A stretch of DNA of 64,000 nucleotides, taken from the NCBI RefSeq assembly GCF_027887165.1, contig NC_077228.1:181970525-182034524 (forward strand), read 5' to 3'. The DNA is from Monodelphis domestica (Eukaryota; Chordata; Mammalia; Didelphimorphia; Didelphidae). The notes below the pieces were generated by a model. That model did not search any database and was not told where the DNA came from. It saw only the letters and a program-made list of their open reading frames with translations. The translations under genes were made by a program, and so were the position numbers. This document shows, piece after piece, positions 42,660 to 53,609 of the stretch. How positions within the stretch are numbered: position 1 is the stretch's first letter; the number at the start of each line of letters is the position of its first letter.

Positions 42660-44390
42660 GAGAGAGAAAAAATCCTGGAGAAACAAGAAATTTTGGATAT
42701 GAATCCTCAACTATCACAAAGAGTATCAAAATATAATTGGCCAAGGACATTATGACTAGATGGGATTGTATACTAGGAATGCAGGGTTGGTTCAATGTTA
42801 GGAAAACTATCAGCGTAAGTGACCATACCAATAACAAACAGGACAAAAATTATGTGATTATCTCAATAGATGTGGAAAAGTTTTTGACAATATACAATAC
42901 TCATTCCTATTAAAAACAAATGGAGCTTTCCTTAAATGATAAGTAGTATTTATCTAAAACTATCAACAAGCATTACCTGTAATGAATATAAACTAGAAGC
43001 CTTTCCAATCAGCTCAGGGGTGAAAAATGGATGTCCATCATCACCACTGTTATTCACTATTCCATTAGAAATGCTAGCTATAGCAATAAGAGAAGAAAAA
43101 GGAATGATGGAATTAGGAGAAAAAGAAATGGAAGGAATTAGATTAGGCAATGAGAAAACAAGACTATCCCTCATTGCAGATAATATGATGGTATACTTAG
43201 AGAGTCCTAGAGAATCAACTAAAAAACTAGAAGAAATAATCAACAACTTCAGTGAAGTTAGAGGATATGAAATAAACTCATATAAATCATCAGCATTTCT
43301 ACATATTACCAACAATGTCCATTAGGAAGAGATAAAAAAGAAAATATATTTAAAATAATTATAGACAATATAAAGAGTTTTCCTTCCAAGACAAACCTGG
43401 GAATTATATGAACACAATTACAAAACACTTTTCATGCAATAAAGTTAGGTCTAAACAACTAGAGAAATATTAATTGCTTATGGGTAGATAGACTAAACCA
43501 ATATAATAAAAATTACAATTCCACCTAATTTATTTATTCAGTACCCAAACCAATACAACTACCAAAGAATTATTTTGTAGAGCTAGAAAAATAATAACAA
43601 AATTCATGTGTAAGAATAAAAGGTCAAGAATATCAAAAGAGTCAATAATTTTTTTTCCATTGGAAGGTGGCCTTTAGTGCCAGATCTCAAACTGTATTAC
43701 AAGGAGATAATCATCAAAACAATCTGGTACTAACTAAAAAATAGCATAGAATCTAGTATCTGAAAAATGCAAATGTTTAAGCTTTTGACACATGAACTCA
43801 CTGCTAAAAATTTCTGGGAAAACTGGAAAGCAGTTGACAGAAATTAGGTATAGATCAATATTCACAATATATACAAAGATAAGGTCAAAATGGACACATA
43901 ACTTATTTATAACGTATGATATCATAAGCAAATAAGAGGAGAATGGAACCTTATATCAAGGAAAAAGGAAGAACTTATGATCAAATAAGACAGAAAACAT
44001 TATAAGACATAAAGTAGATAATTTTGATTACATCAAATTAAAAAGGGTTTGCACAAAAACCAAGATAGCCAAGATTAGAAGGAAAGAAGGAAACTGGGAA
44101 AATGTTTTGTAGCAAGTTTCTCTGACAAAGGCCTTATTTCTCAAGTATATAGAGAACTGAGTCAAATTTATAAAAATATAAATCATTCTCTAATTGAAAA
44201 AGTCAGATAATATGTAGAGGCAATTTTCAGAAGAAATCAAAGCTATCTGTTTATACAATAATTATCTAAATCACCAAAGAAATGCAAATTAACACAACTT
44301 TGAAGTACTACCTCATACATTGGCTAACATGACAGAAAGGGGAAATTATAAATGTTGGAGGAAATGTGGAAAAATTGGGATACTAATGCA
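42660..44390 (+). mobile_element. L1 LINE, ORF2 3' part (5'-truncated, inactive)
   Basis: The plus strand encodes an L1 reverse transcriptase in decayed form. TGATTATCTCAATAGATGTG gives ISIDVEK, then SSGVKNGCPSSPLLFTIPLE (motif B region) and IADNMMVYLES, where the catalytic FADD reads IADN, so it is dead. Later C-terminal ORF2 sequence is broken by several frame changes. ORF1 and the 5' UTR are absent. Confidence 0.85.
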
Positions 44391-44394
44391 CTTC

Positions 44395-44500
44395 TGTCTA
44401 ACCCTTGGCAAGTCCCTTCACCCCAAATGCCTAGCCTTTAGCACTCTTCTGCCTTAGATTGCAGGATCACATTTAAGACAGAAGGTAAAGGTTAAAAAAA
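44395..44500 (+). mobile_element. Marsupial SINE, family A, 3' fragment
   Basis: TAACCCTTGGCAAGTCCCTT to CAGAAGGTAAAGGTTAAAAA; the tRNA-like head is missing. Confidence 0.75.
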
Positions 44501-44636
44501 AAATCAACTGTCATCATCAATACTGTCTGACATAGAATATGCAATATCACTGCCTTGTAATTTCCTTTGCAAAGAAGGGGAGGCAGGTATATTTCTTCAT
44601 CTGGCCAAATGTTGGTTATTATAATCACAAACTTCA

Positions 44637-44800
44637 GTTTCATAGAATCATAAAGCTAGCCTGGAAGGGATTTCAAAGGTTAGTTAGTCTATAACCCTTT
44701 CATTCTATAGATTAAGAATCTGAAATGTTGGCCCTGATCAAGTGACTTGCCCAAGGTCCTATAGGCAGTAAATGTCAGATGGGATCTGAACCACATCTTT
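44637..44800 (-). mobile_element. MIR3-like SINE
   Basis: Antisense TCATAGAATCATAAAGCTAG, TGATCAAGTGACTTGCCCAA and GGTCCTATAGGCAGTAAATG. Confidence 0.65.
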
Positions 44801-44804
44801 TTAC

Positions 44805-44915
44805 ACCTTGGACAAGTCACCCTCTAATTGTCCATTCTCTCCTCTGTAAAAGGAAGGGATGGGACTAGCTTTGGTTCCTTTCTGTTCTAAACCCGAGATT
44901 CCTGGATCTCATGCC
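44805..44915 (+). mobile_element. MIR3-like SINE fragment
   Basis: GGACAAGTCACCCTCTAATT, CTCCTCTGTAAAAGGAAGGG and ATGGGACTAGCTTTGG. Confidence 0.55.
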
Positions 44916-45059
44916 TGAAGATTGAATGTTCTGTTCACTCTTTTTCTCATTTATATTGTTGCAGTCATTGTGTCTATTTTCTTCCTGGTTCTGAAACTTA
45001 ATCCTGCATCGAGTTGTAGAAGTCTTTCCATATTTCTTAGTTAAGTCTTCTATTCAATT

Positions 45060-45710
45060 AAGGTACCACGAAGTGCTTTCGTCATTCTCCAATCCACGTA
45101 CTTCAGGCTTTTTAAACCTTCCGCCTCTCAGAACCCTCTCCACCAGTCAAAGTCTTTAAAGTCCCTCGCTCTGTCCTCCTGGGAAATGGAGTCCAAGCAG
45201 TTTCTCCCAATGAGCGTGCTTTACGGGTTTTGTGGGAATTGGGGTCCTGTATACTTTGCTCACTCCCTACCTGTAAAACGAGAAAGCTTGGCTTAGGGGC
45301 TTCTCTATTCCAGCACCGATATTCTACCTTCCAAGTCTTCTCCCTTCATCAGACTCGACGTTGCTCCTTTACTCCTGCCTCTCCCTAGCTTAATAGCCTT
45401 TGGTGACTCTGGGATCAAGTGCTTCTGCCTGAGTAGGAATGATCACTACTCCCCCTTTCCTCTTGCGGACTCGGGCATCATTTACTTTTGCTTGGCAACG
45501 TCCTATCACGGCGTGCCTAGGGTCTGCTCCTCCCTCTCCCTGCGACGAATCGAGGCCCGAAGCGGAGAAAGGCGCACGCACTGCTTCTTGGCCCTCCTGA
45601 CCCGTGACTTCTATTTCCGCTTCCGGTGATGCCCTTTTCCCGAACTGTTCTCGTGCAGGGGCGGGGGAGCGGTAGGACCTTGTTAGGGGTGTCTTTTGTT
45701 TGGGGTCGTC
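45060..45710 (+). promoter_or_regulatory. MRPS23: MRPS23 promoter and 5' region
   Basis: CpG-rich DNA with no TATA box directly before the start codon. CTTCCGGT (45620-45627) is an ETS/GABPA-type site, common in promoters of nuclear genes for mitochondrial proteins. A GGGGCGGGGG Sp1/KLF box lies at about 45659-45668. Two ACTACANNTCCC-like (ZNF143-type) motifs in reverse, TGGGAAATGGAGT (45180-45192) and TGGGAATTGGGGT (45233-45245), lie further up. The transcription start is probably within about 100 bp of the ATG. Confidence 0.65.
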
Positions 45711-45754
45711 ATGGCGGGAAGCCGGCTGGAGACCATTGGCACCATCTTTACCCG
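45711..45754 (+). CDS. MRPS23: MRPS23 exon 1 (coding part)
   Basis: ATG at 45711 in GTCGTCATGG. It encodes [14 protein letters not shown] plus two bases of an arginine codon. The donor is CG|GTGTGTGC. Confidence 0.95.
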
Positions 45755-48700
45755 GTGTGTGCGCGCAGAGCACACGGGGCTTCGTCTGTGGGGGCTGGAC
45801 CTGGGGCCGGTACAGGGAAGGGAAGCTCTAAAGGGTCTAGAATATCCCCGTGGGGAGTAGGGCCACATCCCCTGATGCTTCCTGGGCGTCCTCTTGGGAT
45901 GGCAGCTCCTCTTCTTGGATCCGGGAGACCAGGGCGTCCAATCCCCATTCTGTCACTAACTAACCTGCGCACGACCTCGGACAAGTCACTTCATGCTTTT
46001 GAACCTCAGTTTCCCCATCTGTAAAACGAGCGAGTAACAAAAATGAGTACAATGGAAAGAGAAGACTTGATTTCAAAAGTTGTCTGGGTCACACCATTTT
46101 GACATTGGATAAAGCACTTCACCTTTGCCTCAGTTTATTTTTCTGTAAAATAGGTGTGGATTGAGTTCTTAATCTTGTTTGTTATTGTGTCTTTTGAAAT
46201 CTACGGATCCTTTCTCAAAATAACTTAAAAAAATTCATTGAAAGGAAATGTTAAAGTTCAGTTATGGGTTTTTAAACATAAAGATGTAAATTTACCCCTT
46301 TTCAGGTTCATAGACCTCTTTCCTAGGACTGAAAGTTAAAAGCCCTTAGGCTATATCTCTTGGGGACCCTTAAGCACTGTGCTTAGCATAGAGTAAATAC
46401 TTAATAAATGGTTCTTGGCTGATGGATCTCTTAAGTTCCTTTCTAAATCTTGTGATTTTGGGAGATGTTCCCTCTACTTCTTACCTTACAGGGAGGTAGA
46501 GTGTTCAGTTTCCTGAACCTCTGGCCTTAAGTAAACCCATAGCTCCTCAGCTATTGGGTGTGGGCTTTGTGGCCATTGCTTATAATAAGTGTAGCCCCTG
46601 GGGCCTTTTGCAAAACCCACTTTTGAGCAAGCTGATTCATTCTTTTCTTTAAGGACCCGAGACCTGATTCGGGCTGGGGTAATGAAGGAGAAACCCCTGT
46701 GGTTTGATGTGTATGAGGCCTTTCCACCACTGAGGGAGCCTGTATTCCGGAGGCCCCGTCTGCGCTATGGCAAAGCTAAAGATCTGATACCAGAGGTCCT
46801 GTACCAGGAAGATCGAATCAGAGCGTGAGTGATTGTCCTCCTCACCCTGGGAAAGGTGATGGCAAAATCCAGGAGGGAGCAGTTAAGTTAGTACTCAGTG
46901 AAAATATTCGTGAAACCCTAAATGGGAGTTGGAACTTGATAGGGAAATGAGTTGGAAATTTGCTGATATAGTCTCAGACTAGGAAATCAGTTTTCTTCAT
47001 TCTGTATAAGGAAAAAGGCTTAAAAAAGGAGAATCTAAAGTCAAGGAACTGGCAACGAAATAAATAGGATATACCTCCTTTTAACACAATGATTCTAGCT
47101 GCTTTAAAAGTGCCAAAATATGTTCAGAACTCCCGAATTCCATCCTTCCTCAAAAGGGACAAATGGCTATTGGTTGGACAGATGTAGCAAGTGGGATATA
47201 AACTTTGGGGATTAGGACCGAAATTTCTTGAAGTTTCCTTTCCAATTGGGGTGCCATGGTTAGCAATTGCTTGGAACAATTTCTGGAACTTTGATTTGGA
47301 AACTTTTACTTTGATCACATTCACATTCATTTCTTTTAATCACAACTCAGTAGATAATTGATAGCTTAATGAAAATAATGAAAAATAGCTTCTTCAAAAC
47401 TTAATGCTTTGGAAAAATTTTGGCTCCATATAACTTCTTTTTTCAGAAGCTGAGAAAAGACCTGAGGTCTTGCTTCAGTAAAACCATTGCAAGACATCTC
47501 ATTCATACTTGTTTCTTTTGTCTAGGAGGCAATGACCAATAAATCATTATACTTGAATTTTAAATATCATATTTCTTCCACAGAGAAGGTATTTCCTATA
47601 TATAATCTCATCTGTCTTCATTTTTGTGAGTTAGAAGAACCAGAATGTTCATTCTCTACTTGGAGAGCATCAAGAAAAGGAACTAGAGAAATACTTTTAT
47701 TATTTGGGTTATTAAATTCTTGGCTCTTCAACATTCTGCTGGTCTCCACTGCACCAGTTTTTAAAGACAATAATATAAAGGACACACATTAACCAACTAT
47801 TGTGGGCAGAACACTGCTAGGCACTGGAGGGGAAGCAGTTTTTACTAAGAGTGTATGGTTCTTTTATACATTAAAGAATGTTTGCTCATTGATTTTGTTA
47901 AAGACAAAGGAGCAAGTGACATTTTAGAGTGTGGCAGATTGTCTTTTTCTAGCTCCTGATTTTTACTGAATATTATTATTATTTTTTAATTAAAAATTTT
48001 TTTTAAACCCGTACCTTCCATCTTGGAGTCAATACTATGTATTGGCTCCAAGGCAGAAGAGTGGTAAGGGCTAGGCAATGGGGGTCAAATGACTTGCCCA
48101 GGGTCACACAGCTGGGAAGTGTCTGAGGCCAGATTTGAACCTAGGACCTGGCTCTCAATCCATTGAGCTACCCAGCTGCCCCCTTTACTGAATATTATTG
48201 TGAATAATAATATCACAGTACCTTGCAATTATGTAGAACCTTTAACGTTTTCAAAGAGCTTTCTCATGTAGCTGAAACCAGGGCATGCAAACTGCTAACA
48301 TAACTTGAAATGTTTCTTTTGTTGGCTATAGAAACTGACTGCTGTGTATGGAGTATTTTATATACTAATCAAAGGTTGAGTGATTATTCATCCTTGAATT
48401 TTATCAATCATTGATACTGATATCTAACTGAAGACTTACCACTTATTTTTGTGTTCTAGGAAATACTATAAAGTTTATGGATCTGGTCCCAAAACTTTTG
48501 ACCTTCTCAACCCAAACTTTAAATCTTCCTGCCAAAGGTAAGAGTCTTTATATGTGTGCCACCTCACATTTAATAATAAGACATTTGGCAGTGTTATGAT
48601 GTTATTTATGTAAGTTTCAGTTCAGAGAAGAAGAAATTAGGATGTTCTGTAAGTTTGCTTGCTCTTTTGTAGTAGCTGAGGAAAAAAAAAGTATCATTTC

Positions 48701-49265
48701 CTGGCACAGGAAAACTGAAAATGTTCATATCTGAGAGGGATTGCTTGGATTTTTAGGTTTGTGGAAAAATATATTGAACTACAGAAAAAGGGAGAAACAG
48801 ATGAAGATAAACTCTTTGTGGAAACAGGAAAAGCTTTATTGGCAGAGGGCATTATTTTACGACGAAAGGGAGAAGGAGCGACTGTAAGTATCCTCTTGCT
48901 AAGCATGGGTTAGCCCACTGAGAGGAGTCAAAAAATATCTGGACCTCTTATTGACCTATAACTCGTTTCCCCATCCCTGGTTTTACTTATATAACACAGG
49001 TCAAATCCTATTACATTGAATTCCAAAGGATGTAATAGAATGTTCCCATTTTGAATATTGCTAAAAAAATATGAGTTATCAACTCAGGCTAGGATGTAAC
49101 TATTTATTTTAGTGGGGTTTGACTTAAAACACCAAAGTTTTGATATGTGGTCTGTATATAACCCCCTACCTGATTAATGTGAGTAAAAATGTCAATATCT
49201 GTGATATACTGACATCTGGTGTTGGTAATCTTTCTTTTTAGCATTTAGGGAAGTCAGAAACCTGA
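45711..49265 (+). CDS. MRPS23: Mitochondrial ribosomal protein S23 (mS23)
   Basis: Five exons (45711-45754, 46654-46824, 48460-48537, 48757-48883, 49242-49265) total 444 nt and give a 147-residue protein with matching phases and GT-AG introns. It begins [20 protein letters not shown] and contains [39 protein letters not shown] and [15 protein letters not shown], all hallmark MRPS23 segments. The protein is part of the small subunit of the mitochondrial ribosome. The human protein is 190 residues and the mouse about 177; this one stops early in the C-terminal tail, ending HLGKSET. The translation start is the conserved MAGSRLE. It lies downstream of CUEDC1 in the same orientation. Confidence 0.97.
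46170..46360. mobile_element. Ancient hAT-type fragment in MRPS23 intron 1
   Basis: TTCTTAATCTTGTTTGTTAT, GAAATCTACGGATCCTTTCT and GGTTCATAGACCTCTTTCC resemble the copies near 8795 and 60840. MIR-like traces precede it (45945-46035: CCTCAGTTTCCCCATCTGTA; also near 46130). Confidence 0.4.
46654..46824 (+). CDS. MRPS23: MRPS23 exon 2
   Basis: The acceptor is TTCTTTAAG|GACCC. It encodes [20 protein letters not shown] and runs through [14 protein letters not shown] to YQEDRIR. The donor GTGAGT is standard. 171 bp, phase 2 at both ends. Confidence 0.96.
47978..48183 (-). mobile_element. Marsupial SINE, family A, in MRPS23 intron 2, with 16-bp duplication
   Basis: An antisense copy flanked by a perfect TTTACTGAATATTATT at 47962-47977 and 48184-48199. 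The sequence is well preserved apart from a short deletion near the head. Confidence 0.93.
48460..48537 (+). CDS. MRPS23: MRPS23 exon 3
   Basis: The acceptor is GTGTTCTAG|GAAA and the donor GTAAGA. It encodes [20 protein letters not shown] then KSSCQ. 78 bp. Confidence 0.96.
48757..48883 (+). CDS. MRPS23: MRPS23 exon 4
   Basis: The acceptor is GATTTTTAG|GTTTG and the donor ACT|GTAAGT. It encodes [20 protein letters not shown], then [16 protein letters not shown] and KGEGAT. 127 bp. Confidence 0.96.
49242..49265 (+). CDS. MRPS23: MRPS23 exon 5 (coding part)
   Basis: The acceptor is CTTTTTAG|CATT. It encodes HLGKSET and TGA at 49263-49265. HLGKSE aligns with HVSRKSE of the recalled human tail. 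In another frame just downstream the DNA encodes RTVLEEN, resembling human PQTALEEN, so the tail is shortened by a frame change relative to placentals. Confidence 0.9.
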   Translation, partial: HLGKSET

Positions 49266-49534
49266 AACAAGAACCTCACATCAGAACTGTATTGGAGGAA
49301 AACTGGTGTAGCCCAATATGATCAGTCTTTGGAGTTCACTGAAGAGAAATTGATAAATTTGTTTCTTTATGATTGAATTATACTTTTGTATGCCATAAAT
49401 GCTTGATCTCTTAACAACCATATACAGTAAACCAGTGTTGAATTTTTTTCATGCTTGAACTGGGGAAATATTTCTTAAGTTATGAGCTTTTACATGTGAA
49501 TTTTGTACATTCAGCTTGTCTTTTTGGGGTTTCC

Positions 49535-49540
49535 ATTAAA
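49535..49540 (+). terminator. MRPS23: MRPS23 poly(A) signal ATTAAA
   Basis: ATTAAA lies about 270 bp after the stop. A T-rich/GT-rich stretch follows (TTTTGTTTTGTAATAC near 49571), so cleavage is expected at about 49555-49560. Confidence 0.75.
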
Positions 49541-49560
49541 GCCTATAATTCAAGAAGCAG

Positions 49561-50724
49561 TTATGTGAGCTTTTGTTTTGTAATACTGCTTAGCTATTTA
49601 TGAAACATTCAGTCTGAAGTTGCCAACAATCTGATAAAATCCCCATATATAGGCTCACTCAGTATTTTTAAATGCTTGGTTGAGTTTCAGAGTTAGTTTG
49701 TTGATAGGATGAATTTTGCTCTCTTCTGTTTCTCTCAATTCATAATCTGTCAGTTGATTGTTCACATGGATTCAATGTGTTCTCATGGCAGATTTATCAC
49801 TCTCCCCAAATAATGTCTGCTGTATTTGTTGCTATAGAGCCATCAGCCTTCTTTATGGAAGACCAGGCTGACTTTCTTTGTAAAGTAACAGCCAGAGAGC
49901 TGAACGCATGGTTGATTGGGGCTGGAGGCCTTAACTACAGTTCTTGTCTCACAAAAGGGGGTTTGAAGAAGACCAGTTAGTCAAAGACTGAATTTACACG
50001 GTGTCCTTGGAAGCAGTCCAGACAGAGAGAAAGGAAAAAACTTTCTGGAAGCATATACACAAACCCCAGCTCCTAAAAATGGAAGCATTCCACCCCAGAT
50101 TTAGCTATTTTATTCTGCTAAGGATGTGACCTTTGACTATGAACCTTTAGTCTAAGAAATATGTTTATAAATGTACTACTCGAGCCTCCTCATCTATTTC
50201 CCACACTACTTTGAAGCAAATGGAATGCTATTTTGAACTTATATTTTCCTTGTTATCTTGAAATGATATTATTCAGGAGGAAATGAAAATATTCCTCATC
50301 CTTTCAAAAGCCCATTGTAAATTCCATCTCCTTGAAACTTTTTATTAAGAGTTCAGGTAGAGGCAGGTAAAAGAAATGAATTTATTTTCTTCAGTAAATA
50401 GTGACATGCTACAATAATACCATAAAGTACTAATACTAAGACAAATAAGGGTGGAAATTAAAAATGTAGAAGAGAGAATTCCTTCTTTCAGGGAACTCAG
50501 AGTCTATTAGAAAAATCAAAACAGAAATAGAATTATCAGCAGGTACACTTTGTCTAGAATGCAAAGTTTCTGGCTTTTTCTTATAAAACTTTCCATTGCT
50601 GAGTGTCTTGATTTGATAAAACAGACTGGAAGTCTGATGGTAAGGAAGTCTCTGGTTTGTGGGAGAGTGTAACTGAAAGCCATTCCTACCATCTTCCACA
50701 CAAATTTGGTTTTCAGCTTTTTTC
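49561..50724. other. DNA downstream of MRPS23, nothing recognised
   Basis: No exon or named repeat supported. Confidence 0.4.
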
Positions 50725-50900
50725 TCCAATTACATGTAAAAATTAACATTTGCTTTTTAAAATTTTGAGTTCCAGATTTTCTTCCTCCTTTTCTCCCCTT
50801 CCTTCTTCCTTGAGATGGCAAGCAATTTCATAAAGGTCATGCAAAATATATTTCTGTATTGGTCATGTACAGTAAAACTTTGGGAAGGAAAAAAAACTCA
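50725..50900 (-). mobile_element. L1 3' fragment, antisense
   Basis: CCAATTACATGTAAAAATTA, TTAAAATTTTGAGTTCCAGA, GAGATGGCAAGCAATTTCAT and CATGCAAAATATATTTCTGT match other antisense L1 3' pieces in the window. Confidence 0.6.
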
Positions 50901-51174
50901 ATTCTGAAATATTGGCCCATAGTTTGGTTAATACTTTGCTGCCAAGACAAAATGTAAAGTGCAATTTACCTGGGAAATTTAGTACCAATTGTGCAGTGAA
51001 TTTGGACAAAATTCTTTTGGTATTGAGTATATACTATGAATTTTAGCCCTCTGGTATATGCCATGGAGGATGCTGAAGTGTAAAAGGTTTAAAGCAGCAA
51101 TCATCAAAACTCTTTGGAAAATAGATCAGTGGAACAGATTAGATATGTAAGAATCAATGACAATTGAACTTGGA

Positions 51175-51295
51175 ATAATCAGTAAGCAAGTATTAAGTGC
51201 TTACTATGTACAAGGCATTGGACTGAACCCTGAGGATACAGCAAAACATGGTCCCAGCACTCAAGGAGCTCATATTCTCCTGGGGGAGACAACAT
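51175..51295 (+). mobile_element. Ancient mammalian interspersed repeat fragment
   Basis: AAGTATTAAGTGCTTACTAT, CTGAACCCTGAGGATACAGC and CTCAAGGAGCTCATATTCTC: same pattern as at 16900. A similar fragment lies at 52385-52480. Confidence 0.5.
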
Positions 51296-51412
51296 TCAAG
51301 CAACTGTACATGGGAGATGGGTCCCATGTAAAAAGGGGGTACATTTCAGAAGGTAGGCAGTGGCAGTTAGAGACGGGAAGGTCTCTTGCAGAGGGTGTGA
51401 TTTGATCTGAAT

Positions 51413-51594
51413 CTTTTTTTTTTAACCTTTACCTTCTGTCCTAAAATCCATACTAAGTATAGGTTCCAAGGCAGAAGAGGAGTAAGTACCAGGCAATCAG
51501 GATTAAGCAACACAGCTAGGAAGTAGCTGAGGCCAAATTTGAACCCAGAACCTCTTGCTTCTAGGGCTTGGCTCAATCTACCAAGCTGTTCAAT
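51413..51594 (-). mobile_element. Marsupial SINE, family A
   Basis: Antisense, diverged: TTAACCTTTACCTTCTGTCC to GGCTTGGCTCAATCTACCAA. Confidence 0.82.
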
Positions 51595-51709
51595 GTTGAG
51601 CTAAATCTTGAAGTAAACCAGTGAAATAGAGTAAAACAAAATCCCTGATCAATTGGTAAAGGTAGTAATCAATAAAGTATACTTTCCCTTATAAAAAGCA
51701 GGCTTAAGG

Positions 51710-52125
51710 AATGTACTTTCCCAGGCTGTAACAACAGATGGTCAGAGGAACTAGGGGATGCCCCCTGAAGGACGGGATAAACCAGGTATTGGATAAGATA
51801 AAGGAAGGTCCATCCTCTCAATTTATGGTACATCTTGCCTGTGTCCGATAAGACTTGATTGTCCTGGTCAGTCTGCCCCAGGCCATATTTCATTTTTTTT
51901 TTAACTTAAAGCCATATATCATTCATTAGCTTTGTATGAGCTCATTTTACCTTTTTACCTCACCTATAAAAACTCTGTAACTTTGCTGCGGTGTGGCTTT
52001 CACTAGGAAGGTTGCTCTGGCCAGTTAGGTATGTATTATTAATCAATAGATTAATAAACAAATATTGGTTCCATTAATTAAGTTTCTGGGTGTCTAGACT
52101 CGCTTTCTGAAGTGCACTACTTTAC
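51710..52125 (+). mobile_element. Probable endogenous-retrovirus solo LTR, sense
   Basis: The order of signals fits an LTR: it starts near TGTACTTTCC, has a TATA-like CACCTATAAAAACTCTG (about 51961-51977) about 95 bp upstream of a poly(A) signal TTAATAAAC (about 52051), and ends within 80 bp of that near GAAGTGCA. No internal retroviral region adjoins it, so it is a solo LTR. Ends are approximate; no target duplication was found. Class I-like by layout only. Confidence 0.5.
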
Positions 52126-52489
52126 CAGTACATGTGTGGAAGGAGAGCATTCTGGGCACATAGTGTTTGATAAATGCAAGCATGTAAACTAGTTCAGGAA
52201 AGAACTAATAACAAATAGGAAAATGATTTGCCAAAAAATTAAAGGTTTTTGACTAGCATCTTGAGTACCTTCAAGTTCCAAATGGATATTTGATTTAATT
52301 ATAAATGACACTTTTTAAAAGAAAAAAGGAACAAAATGGATGGGAGTAACTAGCCATCATGGAAAAAAGGAATAAAAGAGAACAAACATGTACTTAGTAT
52401 ATGCTGGGTACTGTGCTAAGCAATAGGGATACAAAGAAAAAATAAAAGCAAACAATCTTTGCCCTCAGGGATCTTGTTACATTTTTTTC

Positions 52490-52975
52490 TTTTATTAAGA
52501 ATTTTTGACTTTTTTTTACAAAAGCAGAATTTCTGTAATGATTCCTCCTCCTTTTCCCTCCCAGAGAAATAGTTTTTTTAAAATGAAAAGGGGAAACAAT
52601 TAGCAAAGCTGATTATTACATTGAGAAAATCTGAAAATACAAGCAGTATACCACCCTCATGGCCCTTTCACCCTTGCAGAGGAGTGGTGTTAGGTCTTTG
52701 GAGCCATGCTTGTTCTTGTAATTTTGCCACATGCCTTTTGATTGCTGTGAGGTTGTTCTATTTACATTGTTTTAGTCATCATGTACATTGTTTTCTTTTC
52801 TCTGCTTATTTCATTCTGCCTCAGATTGTATGTGTTTCTGTGCTCCTCTATATTCATGTTTATTGTTTCTTCAAAGTATTCTAGTAGTATGTCAGTACTT
52901 TGATTTATTGCAATTTGTGTTTTTCCTTAATTGATGAGTATTTACTTTGCTTCCAATTCTTTGGGGAGCTTACAT
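52490..52975 (-). mobile_element. L1-derived 3' sequence, antisense
   Basis: CTATTTACATTGTTTTAGTC, ATCATGTACATTGTTTTCTT and TTATTTCATTCTGCCTCAGA then TTCTAGTAGTATGTCAGTAC, TTAATTGATGAGTATTTACT: diverged antisense of the marsupial L1 3' region. Confidence 0.5.
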
Positions 52976-53399
52976 TCTAGTGGAAGAGACAACATGTACA
53001 TAGATAGGTAACCTGCATAGTAAATTATATACATGAGATAAAATAAATGATTTGAAATTGAAATAAGTTGATTGCAATTCTTCCATTTCCTTCCTCCTCT
53101 CCCCTATCTCAAGGGTCTGATGTCCAAGATAAATAGGGAATGAATCTAAATATATATGCGACCAAAAGCCAAGTCCCCATAGAAAATAAATGTTAATGTA
53201 TATGAGCAGCTTTCAGATAAATTAAAGCTATTAAGATTGGTGATGTTAAAAATTAAGGGTCCTTCCAATTACCAATCAGAAATGCAAATCTCTATAAGCC
53301 AATTAAGGTTTGTAAGACATCTTTTTATTTTTCCACAACAACTATGTGAGGGAGATAATGCAAGGTTTGTTTTTTTTTTTTAATTTAAAAATTTTATTT

Positions 53400-53580
53400 T
53401 TATGGAGCACTGGATTTTGAATTAGAGACCCAGGTTCAAGTCCCAACTCTATTATTCACTCTCTCTATGATCTTGAACAAGTTATTCACTATTCAGTTTC
53501 TTCTTCTTGAAAATGAGAGAGGGAATTGGAGTCAGAGACTAACAAGGGCCCTTTTAGCTTTAAAACTGTGATCCTAAAAA
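53400..53580 (+). mobile_element. MIR3-like SINE
   Basis: GAGCACTGGATTTTGAATTA, GGTTCAAGTCCCAACTCTAT, TCAGTTTCTTCTTCTTGAAA and AGCTTTAAAACTGTGATCCT. Confidence 0.65.
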
Positions 53581-53609
53581 GAGTTGAAAAAATGATAACA
53601 ACTAGAAGA

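Noticed and set aside
42936-43325. 129-codon frame taken at first for a host gene
   Set aside because: It is L1 ORF2 reverse transcriptase (SGVKNGCPSSPLLF, then IADNMMVYLE), with a degraded catalytic box.
45390-45773. Minus-strand 127-codon frame over the MRPS23 promoter
   Set aside because: CpG-rich DNA lacks stops by composition, and the frame overlaps MRPS23 exon 1 in antisense without any recognised product.
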